From: Planctomycetota bacterium
Lineage (GTDB): Bacteria > Planctomycetota > PLA2 > JAEUHO01
DNA: 59,284 bases
Assembly (NCBI GenBank): GCA_020851795.1
Contig: JADZCA010000071.1
Coordinates: 1 to 59,284 of the forward strand
Reading direction: 5' to 3'
In this document: piece by piece, positions 48,669 to 57,334 of the stretch
Position numbering within the stretch: position 1 is the stretch's first letter
Layout: each line of letters starts with the position of its first letter
Program-made: the position numbers and the translations under genes
Notes under the pieces: model-generated
Seen by the model: the letters and a program-made list of their open reading frames with translations, nothing else
What the model was told of the DNA's origin: nothing
Databases searched by the model: none

Positions 48669-49067
48669 TCAGCCGCCGCGCGCGAGGAGGGCGAGGAGGA
48701 CGCCGTGCGCGAAGAGCTCGCGCTTGCCGTCCGCGATCTTGCTCGCGGCGTTGCGCGCGTGGTCCTCGAGCAGCCGCACCGCGCCCGCTGCGTCCACGGC
48801 GAGGGGCAGGTGCTTGCGCGCCACGGGGAAGCCGTCGGGGAAGGCCACGTCGCCGCGCACGGCGAGCAGCACCGGGACGCCGGCCGCGAGCGCCGCGGCG
48901 GGCGCGTCGCCCAGCCCGTCGCGCAGGGCGGCGGCCGACGCGAGGACGAACGCGACGTCGGCCGACGCGAGGTCGTCGGCGCGCTCGAGGCCGTGGGCCG
49001 ACGCGCGCTGCGCGACCTCGTCGGCGAACGGGCGGTCGGAGGGGTGGGTGACGTAGTGGGTGCGCAT
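48669..49067 (-). CDS. small TIR/deoxyribosyltransferase-like fold protein, unknown
   Basis: A 132-residue protein: YVTHPSDRPFADEVAQRAS, ASADVAFVLASAAALRDGL, ALAAGVPVLLAVRGDVAFPD, VRLLEDHAR. Alternating strands and helices with a short SDR start resemble small TIR or nucleoside-deoxyribosyltransferase-like folds used to bind nucleotides. No catalytic Glu of a TIR is obvious, so function is unknown. It lies 38 nt after nadE on the same strand and may be co-transcribed. Confidence 0.6.
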   Translation of the reverse strand: MRTHYVTHPSDRPFADEVAQRASAHGLERADDLASADVAFVLASAAALRDGLGDAPAAALAAGVPVLLAVRGDVAFPDGFPVARKHLPLAVDAAGAVRLLEDHARNAASKIADGKRELFAHGVLLALLARGG

Positions 49068-49105
49068 GGCGGGGAGGGTCGTCCGTCGGTCGGGGGGGCG
49101 GCGGG

Positions 49106-50755
49106 CTACGCCTCGCCCGAGAGGTCCACGGGGCGCGCGATCGGCATGCGCCACCCGACACCGAAGGCGAGCGGGGTCACCTTGAGCCCGGGTGCCGCCT
49201 GGCGCCGCTTGTGCTCGGCGCGCTCGACGAGGCGCAGCACGCGCGCCACCGTCGCGCGGTCCTCGCCCGTCGCGACGATCTCGTCGAGCGAACGGCCGTG
49301 CTCGACGCGCGCGACGAGGATGCGGTCGAGCACCTCGTAGGGCGGGAGCGAGTCGGCGTCGAGCTGGTTGGGGCGCAGCTCCGCGGTGGGGGGGCGCACG
49401 ATCGTCGCGTTCGGGACGACCTCGCGCTCGCGGTTGACCGAGCGCGCCAGGCCGTACACGCGCGTCTTCCACACGTCGGCGATCGGCGCGAGGCCGCCGC
49501 ACATGTCGCCGTAGAGCGTGCAGTAGCCCACCGCGAGCTCGGACTTGTTGCCCGTCGTCAGGACGAGGTGCCCGTGCTTGTTCGAGAGCGCCATCAGCAC
49601 GCTCCCGCGCACCCGCGCCTGCAGGTTCTCCTCCGCGACGTCGAAGGGCTTGCCCTCGAACGCGGGACGCAGCGTCGCGAGGAACGCGTCGTAGACCGGG
49701 CCGATCGGCACGACGCGCCACCCGATGCCGAGGTTCTCGGCGAGGCGGCGCGCGTCGGCCTCGCTCTGGGGCGACGAGTACGGCCCGGGCATCGCGACGC
49801 CCACGACGCGGTCGGGCCCGAGCGCCTCGGCGGCGAGCGCGGCGGTCACCGCCGAGTCGATGCCGCCGCTCAGGCCGAGCACGGCGGTCCGGAACCCCGT
49901 CTTGCGCGCGTAGCCCGCGACGCCCGCGACGAGGGCGCGGCGCAGCTCGTCGTCGGCGTCGGGCTCGGGGGCCTCCGGGACCGGGTCGCCGTCCACGGCG
50001 ACGACGCGGAAGTCCTCCTCGAACGCCGCGAGCCGCGCGGTCTCGCGCCCCTGCGCGTCGAAGGCGCGGCTGCGGCCGTCGAAGAGCACGTCGTCGTCGG
50101 CGCCGACGAGCTGGCAGACGACGAGGGGCCGCCCGATGCGACGGGCCTCGGCGGCGAACACGCTGCGCCGTCGCGCGTCCTTGCCGAGGTGGTAGGGCGA
50201 GGCCGAGAGGTTGACGACGACGTCGGCGCCGGCGCGCGCGAGGTCGCCGAGGGGGTCGCCGTCGTAGAGGCGGCGGCCGCCGACGGGGTCGGCCGCCCAG
50301 GCGTCCTCGCACACCGAGAGGCCCACCCGCCGACCGGCGACGGGGACGACGACCGGGTCGCGGCCCGGGGCGAAGTAGCGGGCCTCGTCGAAGACGTCGT
50401 AGGTCGGGAGGAGGCGCTTGGCGTAGACGGCCTCGACCCGCCCCGCCCGCAGGAACACCGCGCCGTTGTGGAGCGCGCGGCCGGTCGGGCCCGCGCTGCG
50501 GACCACGGTCCCGAGGACCGCCGGGGGGCCGTCCCGATGCTCGTGGGCCAGCGCGGCGACGGCCGCCTCGGCCGCCCGCACGACCCCGTCGCGGAGCAGG
50601 AGGTCCCTCGGCGGGTAGCCGACCACGGCGAGCTCGGGGACCAGCAGCAGGTCGGCCCGTTCCGCGCGCGCCCGAGCCCAAGCCGCCCCGATCCGCGCCG
50701 CGTTCCCGCGGACGTCGCCGGCCGTCGTGTCCAGCTGGGCCAGCGCGATCCTCAC
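49106..50755 (-). CDS. nadE: glutamine-dependent NAD synthetase
   Basis: A 549-residue two-domain enzyme. The N-terminal nitrilase domain has the triad E41, K113 and C149 (GLSVCEDAW). The C-terminal synthetase has the P-loop LGLSGGIDSAVT (SGGIDS 296-301) and the TTGNKSELAVGYCTLYGDMCGG block. It makes NAD from deamido-NAD, ATP and glutamine; ammonia passes from the first domain to the second. GTG start with GGAGG upstream. Its product feeds ligA and the dehydrogenases here. Confidence 0.97.
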   Translation of the reverse strand: MRIALAQLDTTAGDVRGNAARIGAAWARARAERADLLLVPELAVVGYPPRDLLLRDGVVRAAEAAVAALAHEHRDGPPAVLGTVVRSAGPTGRALHNGAVFLRAGRVEAVYAKRLLPTYDVFDEARYFAPGRDPVVVPVAGRRVGLSVCEDAWAADPVGGRRLYDGDPLGDLARAGADVVVNLSASPYHLGKDARRRSVFAAEARRIGRPLVVCQLVGADDDVLFDGRSRAFDAQGRETARLAAFEEDFRVVAVDGDPVPEAPEPDADDELRRALVAGVAGYARKTGFRTAVLGLSGGIDSAVTAALAAEALGPDRVVGVAMPGPYSSPQSEADARRLAENLGIGWRVVPIGPVYDAFLATLRPAFEGKPFDVAEENLQARVRGSVLMALSNKHGHLVLTTGNKSELAVGYCTLYGDMCGGLAPIADVWKTRVYGLARSVNREREVVPNATIVRPPTAELRPNQLDADSLPPYEVLDRILVARVEHGRSLDEIVATGEDRATVARVLRLVERAEHKRRQAAPGLKVTPLAFGVGWRMPIARPVDLSGEA

Positions 50756-50844
50756 GGGAGCCTCCGGCGGGGGGGGCGGGGTGCCCCCGGCGGCGGAGTC
50801 TACCGGGCGCGGCCCGCGGGGCCTCCCTCGCCGGGACGGCTCGC

Positions 50845-50872
50845 TTGACTCCCCCTAGTCCGCCGGTATCAC
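50845..50872 (+). promoter_or_regulatory. promoter of the acidic-protein gene
   Basis: TTGACT, a 16-nt spacer and TATCAC, with about 33 nt to the ATG and GGAG as ribosome binding site. Confidence 0.6.
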
Positions 50873-50904
50873 TACGCGCCCTTCGCGACCCCCGGAGACT
50901 CGCC

Positions 50905-51300
50905 ATGCCGCTTTTCGGCTCCGACCTCGCCGACGCATTCGGGTCGATCGAGGACCTGCTCGAGTGGCTGCTCGGCCCCCGCCGCAAGAAGGAGGAGGAG
51001 CCGGAGGAGGAGCCCGCCGAGAAGGAGGAGGACGAGGAGGAGGACGACGACGAGGAGGACGAGGACGAGGAGGAGGACGAGGACGTCGACGAGGAGGAGG
51101 AAGAAGAGGAAGAAGAGGAGGAAGAGGAAGAGGAGGAGGAGGAAGAAGAGGAAGAGGACGACGACGAGGACGAGGAGCTCGACGAGGACGAGGAAGACCT
51201 CGAAGACGACGAGGACGAAGACGAGGACGAAGACGAGGACGAGGACGACGACGACGACGAGGACGAAGACGAGGACTTCGGCGGCGACGACGACTTCTGA
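50905..51300 (+). CDS. extremely acidic Asp/Glu-rich protein
   Basis: A 131-residue protein with an ordered N-terminus (MPLFGSDLADAFGSIEDLLE, then WLLGPRRKK), predicted as an amphipathic helix. About 95 residues that are nearly all Asp and Glu follow, including runs of more than ten consecutive Glu, ending EDFGGDDDF. Codons are mixed GAG/GAA/GAC, so the tract is not a simple DNA repeat and is maintained at the protein level. Flanking signals are complete: promoter, ribosome binding site, and a 16-bp-stem terminator. Possible roles are histone-like DNA mimicry, metal or polyamine buffering, or binding of basic proteins; none is shown. Confidence 0.85.
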   Translation: MPLFGSDLADAFGSIEDLLEWLLGPRRKKEEEPEEEPAEKEEDEEEDDDEEDEDEEEDEDVDEEEEEEEEEEEEEEEEEEEEEEDDDEDEELDEDEEDLEDDEDEDEDEDEDEDDDDDEDEDEDFGGDDDF

Positions 51301-51320
51301 TCGCGCGGACTAGCGCGGTC

Positions 51321-51357
51321 GACGCGGGCGCGGCGGGTCCTCCGCCGCGCCCGCGTC
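51321..51357 (+). terminator. intrinsic terminator after the acidic-protein gene
   Basis: A 16-bp perfect stem (GACGCGGGCGCGGCGG / CCGCCGCGCCCGCGTC) with a 5-nt loop, followed by GTTTCT. It stands between convergent genes and may act for both. Confidence 0.8.
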
Positions 51358-51397
51358 GTTTCTGGGCCGCCGCCGCCCGGGCCTGCGCGAGCGCGGG

Positions 51398-52570
51398 CTA
51401 CGGGCCCGCGGGGGGCGCGAGGAGGCGGAGGATCGTCTCCCCGTACCGCGCCGCGCGCTTGCGCCCCACGTCGGGCATCGCGGCGAGCGCCTCGAGGTCG
51501 GCGGGCGGGGCCTGGGCCATCGCGGCCATCGCCGGGTTGGGCAGCACGACCACGTTGGGCACGCCGCGACGGCGCGCCTCGTCGTTGCGCCAGCGGCGCA
51601 CGCGCTCCTCGCGCTCGCGCACGAGGTCGGCCTGCGCGCGCTCCTCGGGCGTGCGGCGGGGACGCGTGGGGGCGGGCGGCGCCTCGCCGCGCGCCGCGGC
51701 GTCCACGCCGTCGCGCACGACCGCGAGCAGCGCCGGTCCGTCGCCCTGCGCGACGACGCCCCGCACGCCCGGCGTGCTGCCCAGCGCGTCGAGGTCGGCC
51801 GGCGGACGGGTCGCGAGCGCGAGCATCGCCTCGTTGCCGAGCACGCGGAAGCGCGGCACGTCGTGGCTCCGCGCCGTCGCTTCGCGCCACGCGAACACGC
51901 GCGCGAGCACCGCGCGCCCCGCCGCGTCGAGCGCGTCGGCGCCCTTGACCCCGCGCCACGCCTCGGGGTCGTCGGTGGGCACCGAGCCCTTGCGGGCGGC
52001 GAGGCGGCGGAACTCGATGTCGGCCTCCTCGACGAGGTCGGCTGCCTCGAGCCGCGCGCCGAGCCGCGCGCGGAGGTCGAGGAGGTGGCGCGTGTCGCCG
52101 CGGAGGTAGGTGACGTGGGCGGGGGTCAGGGGGCGGTGGGCCCAGTCCGCCGTCTGGTAGCGCTTGGACAGCACGAGCCCGTACGCCTGCTCGACGAGCG
52201 CAGCGAGCCCGACGCGCTCGTCGCCGAGCAGCGTCGCCGCGATCATCGTGTCGAACACGCGGCGGAACGTGAACCCGTGCTCGCGCGAGAGCATCGCGAC
52301 GTCGTAGTCGCCGCCGTGGAAGACGATCTCGAGGTCGTCGCGGGCCGCGAGGCCGGCGAGCGGCGAGAGGTCGGGGACGCGCAGCGGGTCCACGATCGCG
52401 TCGAGGCCGGGCACGGAGAGCTGCACGACGCACACGCGTTCCCGGTACGCGTGGAGCGAGTTCGCCTCCGTGTCGAGCGCCACGCGCGGCTCGGCGCCGA
52501 CGCGCTCGACGAGCCGCGCGAGCGCTTCGGAGGACTCGACGAGGACGAGCTCGGGGTCGGGGTCGCTCAT
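51398..52570 (-). CDS. RNase D-like 3'-5' exonuclease with HRDC domains
   Basis: A 390-residue protein. The DEDDy exonuclease domain has D33 and E35 (ALDTEAN), D88 (FHGGDYDVAML) and Y155/D159 (YLRGDTRHLL). Two HRDC-like helical domains follow (PADLDALGSTPGVRG, PADLEALAAMPDVGRKRAAR). RNase D trims tRNA 3' ends and other RNAs. ATGA overlap with the stop of the upstream giant gene suggests they are co-translated, an odd partner. Confidence 0.92.
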   Translation of the reverse strand: MSDPDPELVLVESSEALARLVERVGAEPRVALDTEANSLHAYRERVCVVQLSVPGLDAIVDPLRVPDLSPLAGLAARDDLEIVFHGGDYDVAMLSREHGFTFRRVFDTMIAATLLGDERVGLAALVEQAYGLVLSKRYQTADWAHRPLTPAHVTYLRGDTRHLLDLRARLGARLEAADLVEEADIEFRRLAARKGSVPTDDPEAWRGVKGADALDAAGRAVLARVFAWREATARSHDVPRFRVLGNEAMLALATRPPADLDALGSTPGVRGVVAQGDGPALLAVVRDGVDAAARGEAPPAPTRPRRTPEERAQADLVREREERVRRWRNDEARRRGVPNVVVLPNPAMAAMAQAPPADLEALAAMPDVGRKRAARYGETILRLLAPPAGP

Positions 52571-55500
52571 TCGTCGCGCTCCGGGGCGTCGAGGCCGTCG
52601 GGCGGGACGCCGAACAGGCGCAGCATCGTCTCCGCGGTGCGCCGTGCGGCGTCGCGGTCGGCCGAGCGCGCGACGAAGCGGCGCAGCGAGGCCGCCGCGG
52701 CCGCGCGCTCGGCGCGATCGCCGCTGCGCAGCTCGAACCACCCGCGCAGGCGCCACGCGTCGGGCTCGCCGGGCAGGTCGGTCGTCGCGTCCACCGCCGC
52801 TTCGAGGCCGCGGGCGCGGTCGCGGTCCACCTCGGCGCGGGCCGCCTCGAGCCGGCGCCGCCCGCGGGCGCGCACGGCCGCGTCGAGCCGCTTCGCGGCG
52901 GACTTCGCCTCGGGGCTCTCGTCGCCCCCGCCGAGCTCGCTCGTCAGGAGCTCCCACCGGCGCAGCAACGTGAGGGCCTCGACGTCGCCCTCGACGTCGG
53001 GGTCGGCGCGGAGCACGTCGCGCGGGGGCACGAGCGCGTCCGGGTCGCGCGTGAGCAGCAGGCGGGCGAGGCGCAGCCCCGTGCCCGCGGGCGCGCGCGG
53101 GCGCCGCGCGGCGAGGGCGCGGCGGAAGGCGTCCTCCGCGCCGGCCTCGTCGCCCGACGTGATGCGCGCGCGCGCCCACTCGGCGAGCAGCGGGCCGTCG
53201 TCGGGGAAGCGCGCGGCGAAGGCCGCGCCCTCGGCCGCGGCGCGGGCCGCGTCGGTCCCGTCGGTCAGCGCGCGCAGGAGGTCCTCGGCCGCGCGCGGGT
53301 CGCCGGGCGCGCGCTTCACCGCGGCCTCGAAGAAGCGCACCGCCTCGGCCCGCGCCTGCGCGCGCTGCGCGTCGGTCGCGCCGCGGCGGCCCGCCTCGCC
53401 CAGCCGCTGGCGGCCGCGGGCCCGCGCGCCGTCCGCGCCGCCCTCGAACGGCACGCGTGACGCCCAGCGCACCGCCTCGTCGGAGGTGGGCGCCGCGTCC
53501 ACGGCCCGCATGGCCGTGCGCGCGAGCAGCGGCTCGCGCACGGACGCGTCGGGGACGAGCGCGGCGACGTCGGGCGGCGGCCCCGAGCGCAGGAACGCGT
53601 AGATCGCCGCACGGTCGCGGCGGGCCCGCTCCGGGTCGCGGAACAGCGTCCACGCGAGCCCGGTCTCGAGCCGCGGGTCGTCGTCGGTCGAGGTCGCGAC
53701 GTCGCGGCCGAGCGCGGCGCTAAGGCCGAACCCGTCGAGCGCGAGCCGCCGCAGGAGGTCCTCGGGGCCCGCGATGCCGGCCGCGCGCGCGCGCACGCCG
53801 AGCGCGCTCTCGCCGAGCACGCGGGCCCAGCGCGCCGCGTCGAGCCGCGGCGTGCCGCGGAAGCCCACGAGCACCACCTCGTCGTTGTAGACGAGCACCC
53901 AGCCCGTGGGGAACACCTCGTGCCACGATGCCAGCGCCGTGCGGAACAGCGGGAGCGTCATGTGGAAGATGTTGACCCACTGCGCGAAGACGCCGTCGTC
54001 GGTGAGCGCGGCGCGGGCGAGGCGGTACGCGTCGGTGGTGAACAGGTGCCCGGCGCCGGGCACCCACGGGTGGCTCGGCTGCGAGACGACCACGTCGTAG
54101 CGCGGCCCGTCCGCCGCCGCGGCGCGCAGCAGCAGGCGGCCGTCGGTGAGGTGCAGGTGGGCCGAGGGCGCGCGCCGCACGAGGAGCGGGCCGCGGTAGC
54201 GCTCGACCTGGTCGAGCACCGCCGGCTCGATCTCGGCCACGTCGACGTGCTCGAGCGACGTCGTGAGCAGCGTCTCCACGGTCCACCCCGCGCCGTGGCC
54301 GACGACGAGCGCGCGGCGGGGCGCGGGGTGCGCGAGGAAGGGGACGAGCGCGAGGGCGACCTCGGTCTCCGTGCCCGCGTCCGGGTCGGAGGGCGAGATC
54401 ATCGACTCGGACAGCCCGCCCTGGCGCACGCGCACGACGTTCTTCTCGAGGAGCAGGCCGACGGTGCTCGCCACGCCCTCGCGCGGCCGGATCGGGGGCC
54501 CGTCGGGGTCGCCCGGGCGCGTCGGGTACGTCCCGACGGCCGTCTCGGCGAACACCCGCAGGTCGTCCCGCGTCCCGACCTGCACGTCGCTCCACCAGCG
54601 GGCGAGCGCGACCACCTCGGGCAGCGACGGGGCGGCGTCCTGCGCGCGTCGCGTCGCCTCGGGCAGGCCGAGCGGCAGGAGCGGGGCCGCGAGCAGGGCG
54701 CCGACCCACGCGCGCTTCGCGCCCGCCGAGGCGACCCACACCGCCGCGCCGACGGCGACGCCGAGCCCGCCGAGCAGCAGCAGCGTGCCGGGGCTGCCGA
54801 ACGCGGGCACGAGGAGGAAGCCGGCGAGCAGGCTGCCGGCGACGTTGCCGAGCGTGTTCCAGGCGTAGACCGACCCGACCTCGCCGGCCGCCCCCGCCGC
54901 CGACCGCGCGCGGGCCCGCACCGCGAGCGGGTAGGCCGCCGCGAACGCGAGCAGCGGCGGGACCACGGTCGCGAGCGCGCCCACGATGCGCCCGCGGAAC
55001 AGCGCGTCCGCGCCGGCGGCGGCGACGCCGTCGGCGGGCGCGGACGCGACCGCGCGCGTCGCCGCCGAGAGCGCCCACGTCGGCACCCACCCCGCCACGG
55101 CGATCGACGCGACGGTGGCGACCCCCGAGACGACGAGCACCACCGCGAGGACGAGGTCGGGCCGCCGCACCCTGTCGGCGACCGCGCCGCCGAGCACGCC
55201 GCCGAGCGCGGTCCCCGCGAGCACGCCCACGAGCAGCACGGCGAAGCCGTAGACGTGGACCCCGGTCACCGGCTCGAGGAGGCGGAACCACGCGACCTCG
55301 CCCGCGAGCGCGAGCAGGCCCGACGCGAACAGCGCGAAGGCCGGCGCCCGCGGGACGCGCGCCGCCGTCGGCCCGGCGGCGGACGCGGCGGCGGGCAGGG
55401 GCGCGGGCACCGGCTCCGGTGCGGGGCCCGGGGCGCTCGTGGCCTCCACGTCGTCGGCGGCCGCCGCGCGGCTGCCTCGGGTGTCGGCCAGCAGCAGCAG

Positions 55501-56082
55501 GAGCGCGGCGAAGAGGTTGCCGGCGCCCGCCACGCGCAGCGAGCCCGTCTCGCCCAGCGTGGGCAGCAGCCACAGCGTCGCCGCCACCGTGCCGCAGGCC
55601 GCCCCGAGCGTGTTGACCGCGTACAGCGCGCCCGTCCATCGCCCGGCGCTCTGGAGCTGGTGGACGCGGCCGCGCACGAGGAACGGCAGCACCGCGCCGA
55701 GGAACGCGGCCGGGACGAGCAGCACGGGCACGGCGACCAGCGCCGCGGGCCACGCGCTCGGGCCCGGGGCGACCCCGAGCGCGCGCGTCGCGGCGAGGTG
55801 CAAGTCGGGCACGACGGCGACGAAGGCGGGCGAGAGCGCCACGAGCACGCCCGCGGCCGCCTCGCAGACGGCGGCGACCCGCATCGGCGAGCGGGCGCGC
55901 GGCGCCCGTCGCGCGGCGATCGCGGCGCCGACGCCGAGCCCGCCGAGGAACGCCGCGGACACGACCGCGAGCGCCTCGGCCGACGTGCCCACGCCGCGGC
56001 CGAGCCCGCGGAACCACATCGTCTCCGCGGCCAGCGCCGCCGCGCCGGACACCCACGCGGCGAGGAGGAGGAGCGCGGCCAT
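52567..56082 (-). CDS. giant membrane protein with spermidine-synthase-like domain and TPR-like tail
   Basis: A 1171-residue protein. The N-terminal part has about 12-14 membrane helices in two MFS-like halves (ALFASGLLALAGEVAWF starts the second). A spermidine-synthase-like Rossmann domain follows: ALVVGHGAGWTVETLL, HVDVAEIEPAVLDQV and YDVVVSQPSHPWVPGAGHLF. The C-terminal 450 residues are helical and TPR-like (GDPRAAEDLLRALTDG, RLARLLLTRDPDALV). Such multi-membrane fusions are common in planctomycetes and deltaproteobacteria; substrates are unknown. The start at 56082 is preceded by TATGCT at 6 nt, giving a leaderless message. The stop overlaps the RNase D start (ATGA). Confidence 0.85.
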   Translation of the reverse strand: MAALLLLAAWVSGAAALAAETMWFRGLGRGVGTSAEALAVVSAAFLGGLGVGAAIAARRAPRARSPMRVAAVCEAAAGVLVALSPAFVAVVPDLHLAATRALGVAPGPSAWPAALVAVPVLLVPAAFLGAVLPFLVRGRVHQLQSAGRWTGALYAVNTLGAACGTVAATLWLLPTLGETGSLRVAGAGNLFAALLLLLADTRGSRAAAADDVEATSAPGPAPEPVPAPLPAAASAAGPTAARVPRAPAFALFASGLLALAGEVAWFRLLEPVTGVHVYGFAVLLVGVLAGTALGGVLGGAVADRVRRPDLVLAVVLVVSGVATVASIAVAGWVPTWALSAATRAVASAPADGVAAAGADALFRGRIVGALATVVPPLLAFAAAYPLAVRARARSAAGAAGEVGSVYAWNTLGNVAGSLLAGFLLVPAFGSPGTLLLLGGLGVAVGAAVWVASAGAKRAWVGALLAAPLLPLGLPEATRRAQDAAPSLPEVVALARWWSDVQVGTRDDLRVFAETAVGTYPTRPGDPDGPPIRPREGVASTVGLLLEKNVVRVRQGGLSESMISPSDPDAGTETEVALALVPFLAHPAPRRALVVGHGAGWTVETLLTTSLEHVDVAEIEPAVLDQVERYRGPLLVRRAPSAHLHLTDGRLLLRAAAADGPRYDVVVSQPSHPWVPGAGHLFTTDAYRLARAALTDDGVFAQWVNIFHMTLPLFRTALASWHEVFPTGWVLVYNDEVVLVGFRGTPRLDAARWARVLGESALGVRARAAGIAGPEDLLRRLALDGFGLSAALGRDVATSTDDDPRLETGLAWTLFRDPERARRDRAAIYAFLRSGPPPDVAALVPDASVREPLLARTAMRAVDAAPTSDEAVRWASRVPFEGGADGARARGRQRLGEAGRRGATDAQRAQARAEAVRFFEAAVKRAPGDPRAAEDLLRALTDGTDAARAAAEGAAFAARFPDDGPLLAEWARARITSGDEAGAEDAFRRALAARRPRAPAGTGLRLARLLLTRDPDALVPPRDVLRADPDVEGDVEALTLLRRWELLTSELGGGDESPEAKSAAKRLDAAVRARGRRRLEAARAEVDRDRARGLEAAVDATTDLPGEPDAWRLRGWFELRSGDRAERAAAAASLRRFVARSADRDAARRTAETMLRLFGVPPDGLDAPERDE

Positions 56083-56088
56083 CGCGGG

Positions 56089-56094
56089 AGCATA
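56089..56094 (-). promoter_or_regulatory. -10 box TATGCT, leaderless start
   Basis: On the minus strand TATGCT ends 6 nt before the ATG at 56082. Confidence 0.5.
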
Positions 56095-56356
56095 CCGTCG
56101 AGACGCGGTCGCGCGCCCCGGGCCGCCACGGTGAACCCGCGGTCGTCCTGCGCCGTCGAGGGCGGGGTGGCGTCCTGCGCGCGGGCGAGGCGCGGGGCCG
56201 GGGGCGATCCGACGTGCCGTGCCGCGTGGCGTCCGCTCCGCGACGCGGCGCCCGCGCACGCGGTCGTCCCGGCCGACGCGCGCCCGGGCCGCGTCGGCGC
56301 CCGGCCGGGGCCCGACGGTCGGACGGTGCCGGCGCGGAGGGCGGCCGGGACTCGCG

Positions 56357-56362
56357 TACCCT
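56357..56362 (+). promoter_or_regulatory. -10 box TACCCT, leaderless GTG start
   Basis: TACCCT ends 6 nt before the GTG at 56369. Confidence 0.45.
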
Positions 56363-56368
56363 CTCGCG

Positions 56369-57310
56369 GTGACCGACGGCCCGCGCCTCCGCCGCCCCGC
56401 CGACGCCCTCCCGGGGCTCCTGGCGGCGCTCGCGTTCGGGGTCGGTGCGCCCGCCGCGCAGCGCGTCTTCGCGGGGGTCGGCCGCTGGACGGCCGGGGCG
56501 TGGATCGCGCTCGCGTCGGGCACGGTGTTCCTGGTCGCGACGCGGCTGGGGCTGCGAGCGCCGCCGCCCGGGCCCGTGACCGACACGCAACGGCGCCGGG
56601 GGCGCGTCGCGCTCCTCGTCTCGACGGGGGTCGGCCCCGTGCTCGGCGCGTGGTGCGCGCTCGAGGGGCTCGCGCGGCTCTCCGCCCACGAAGCGTCGCT
56701 GCTGCTCAACCTCGAGACGCTGTTCACGCCGCTGATCGCCGTCGCCGTCTTCGGCGAGCGGCTCTCGCCGTCGCGCTGGGTGGGCGCGGCGCTGGTGCTC
56801 GCGGGGGGCGTGGCGTGCGCGGCGGCGTCGGGGGACGCGCCCGGCGCGGGCGCCGCGTCGGGCGGCGCGCCGTGGATCGCCGCGTCGTGCCTGTGCTGGG
56901 CGACCGACAGCAACCTGCTGCGCTACCTCGTCCACCGCGACGCGTTCACCGTCGCCCGCGACAAGGGCCTGCTCGGCGGCGCGGCGGCCTTCGTCGCCGC
57001 GGCGGCGACGGGCGAGGTGCCGCCGCTGCCGGGCGCGGCGACGCTCGCGGCGGGCGCCGCGGTCGGCGTCGTCGGCTTCGGCGCGGCCCTCGTCGGCTAC
57101 CTCGTCAGCGTCCGCCGCGTGGGGACCGCGACCACGGGTGCGCTGTTCGGCACCGGGCCCTTCGTCGGCGTGCTGGTGGCGTGGCTCGCGCTCGGCGAGC
57201 GCCCGGGGCTCGTGTTCGGCGCCGCGGCCGTCGCGATGGCGGCGGGCGTCGGGCTGCTGGTGCGGCCGCACCACCCGGGCGCCGCTTCCCACCCCGTCCC
57301 GGGCGCGTAG
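56369..57310 (+). CDS. EamA/DMT-family transporter
   Basis: A 313-residue protein with about ten helices in two similar halves, the EamA arrangement. Typical blocks are LLLNLETLFTPLIAVAVFGERLSPSRW, split as LNLETLFTPLIAVAVFGERL and SRWVGAALVLAGGVAC, and TTGALFGTGPFVGVLVAWLA with LGERPG at the second half. Family members export amino acids or metabolites; the substrate is unknown. GTG 56369 is chosen because TACCCT stands at leaderless spacing; upstream sequence reads as Arg-rich non-coding. Confidence 0.85.
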   Translation: MTDGPRLRRPADALPGLLAALAFGVGAPAAQRVFAGVGRWTAGAWIALASGTVFLVATRLGLRAPPPGPVTDTQRRRGRVALLVSTGVGPVLGAWCALEGLARLSAHEASLLLNLETLFTPLIAVAVFGERLSPSRWVGAALVLAGGVACAAASGDAPGAGAASGGAPWIAASCLCWATDSNLLRYLVHRDAFTVARDKGLLGGAAAFVAAAATGEVPPLPGAATLAAGAAVGVVGFGAALVGYLVSVRRVGTATTGALFGTGPFVGVLVAWLALGERPGLVFGAAAVAMAAGVGLLVRPHHPGAASHPVPGA

Positions 57311-57334
57311 GCTCGGGCCTCCGCGGAGGTCTCC

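Noticed and set aside
50992..51290. GAGGAGGAAGAA tract as a simple DNA repeat
   Set aside because: Codons for Glu and Asp are mixed while the acidic character is kept, so it is a coding tract of the acidic protein.
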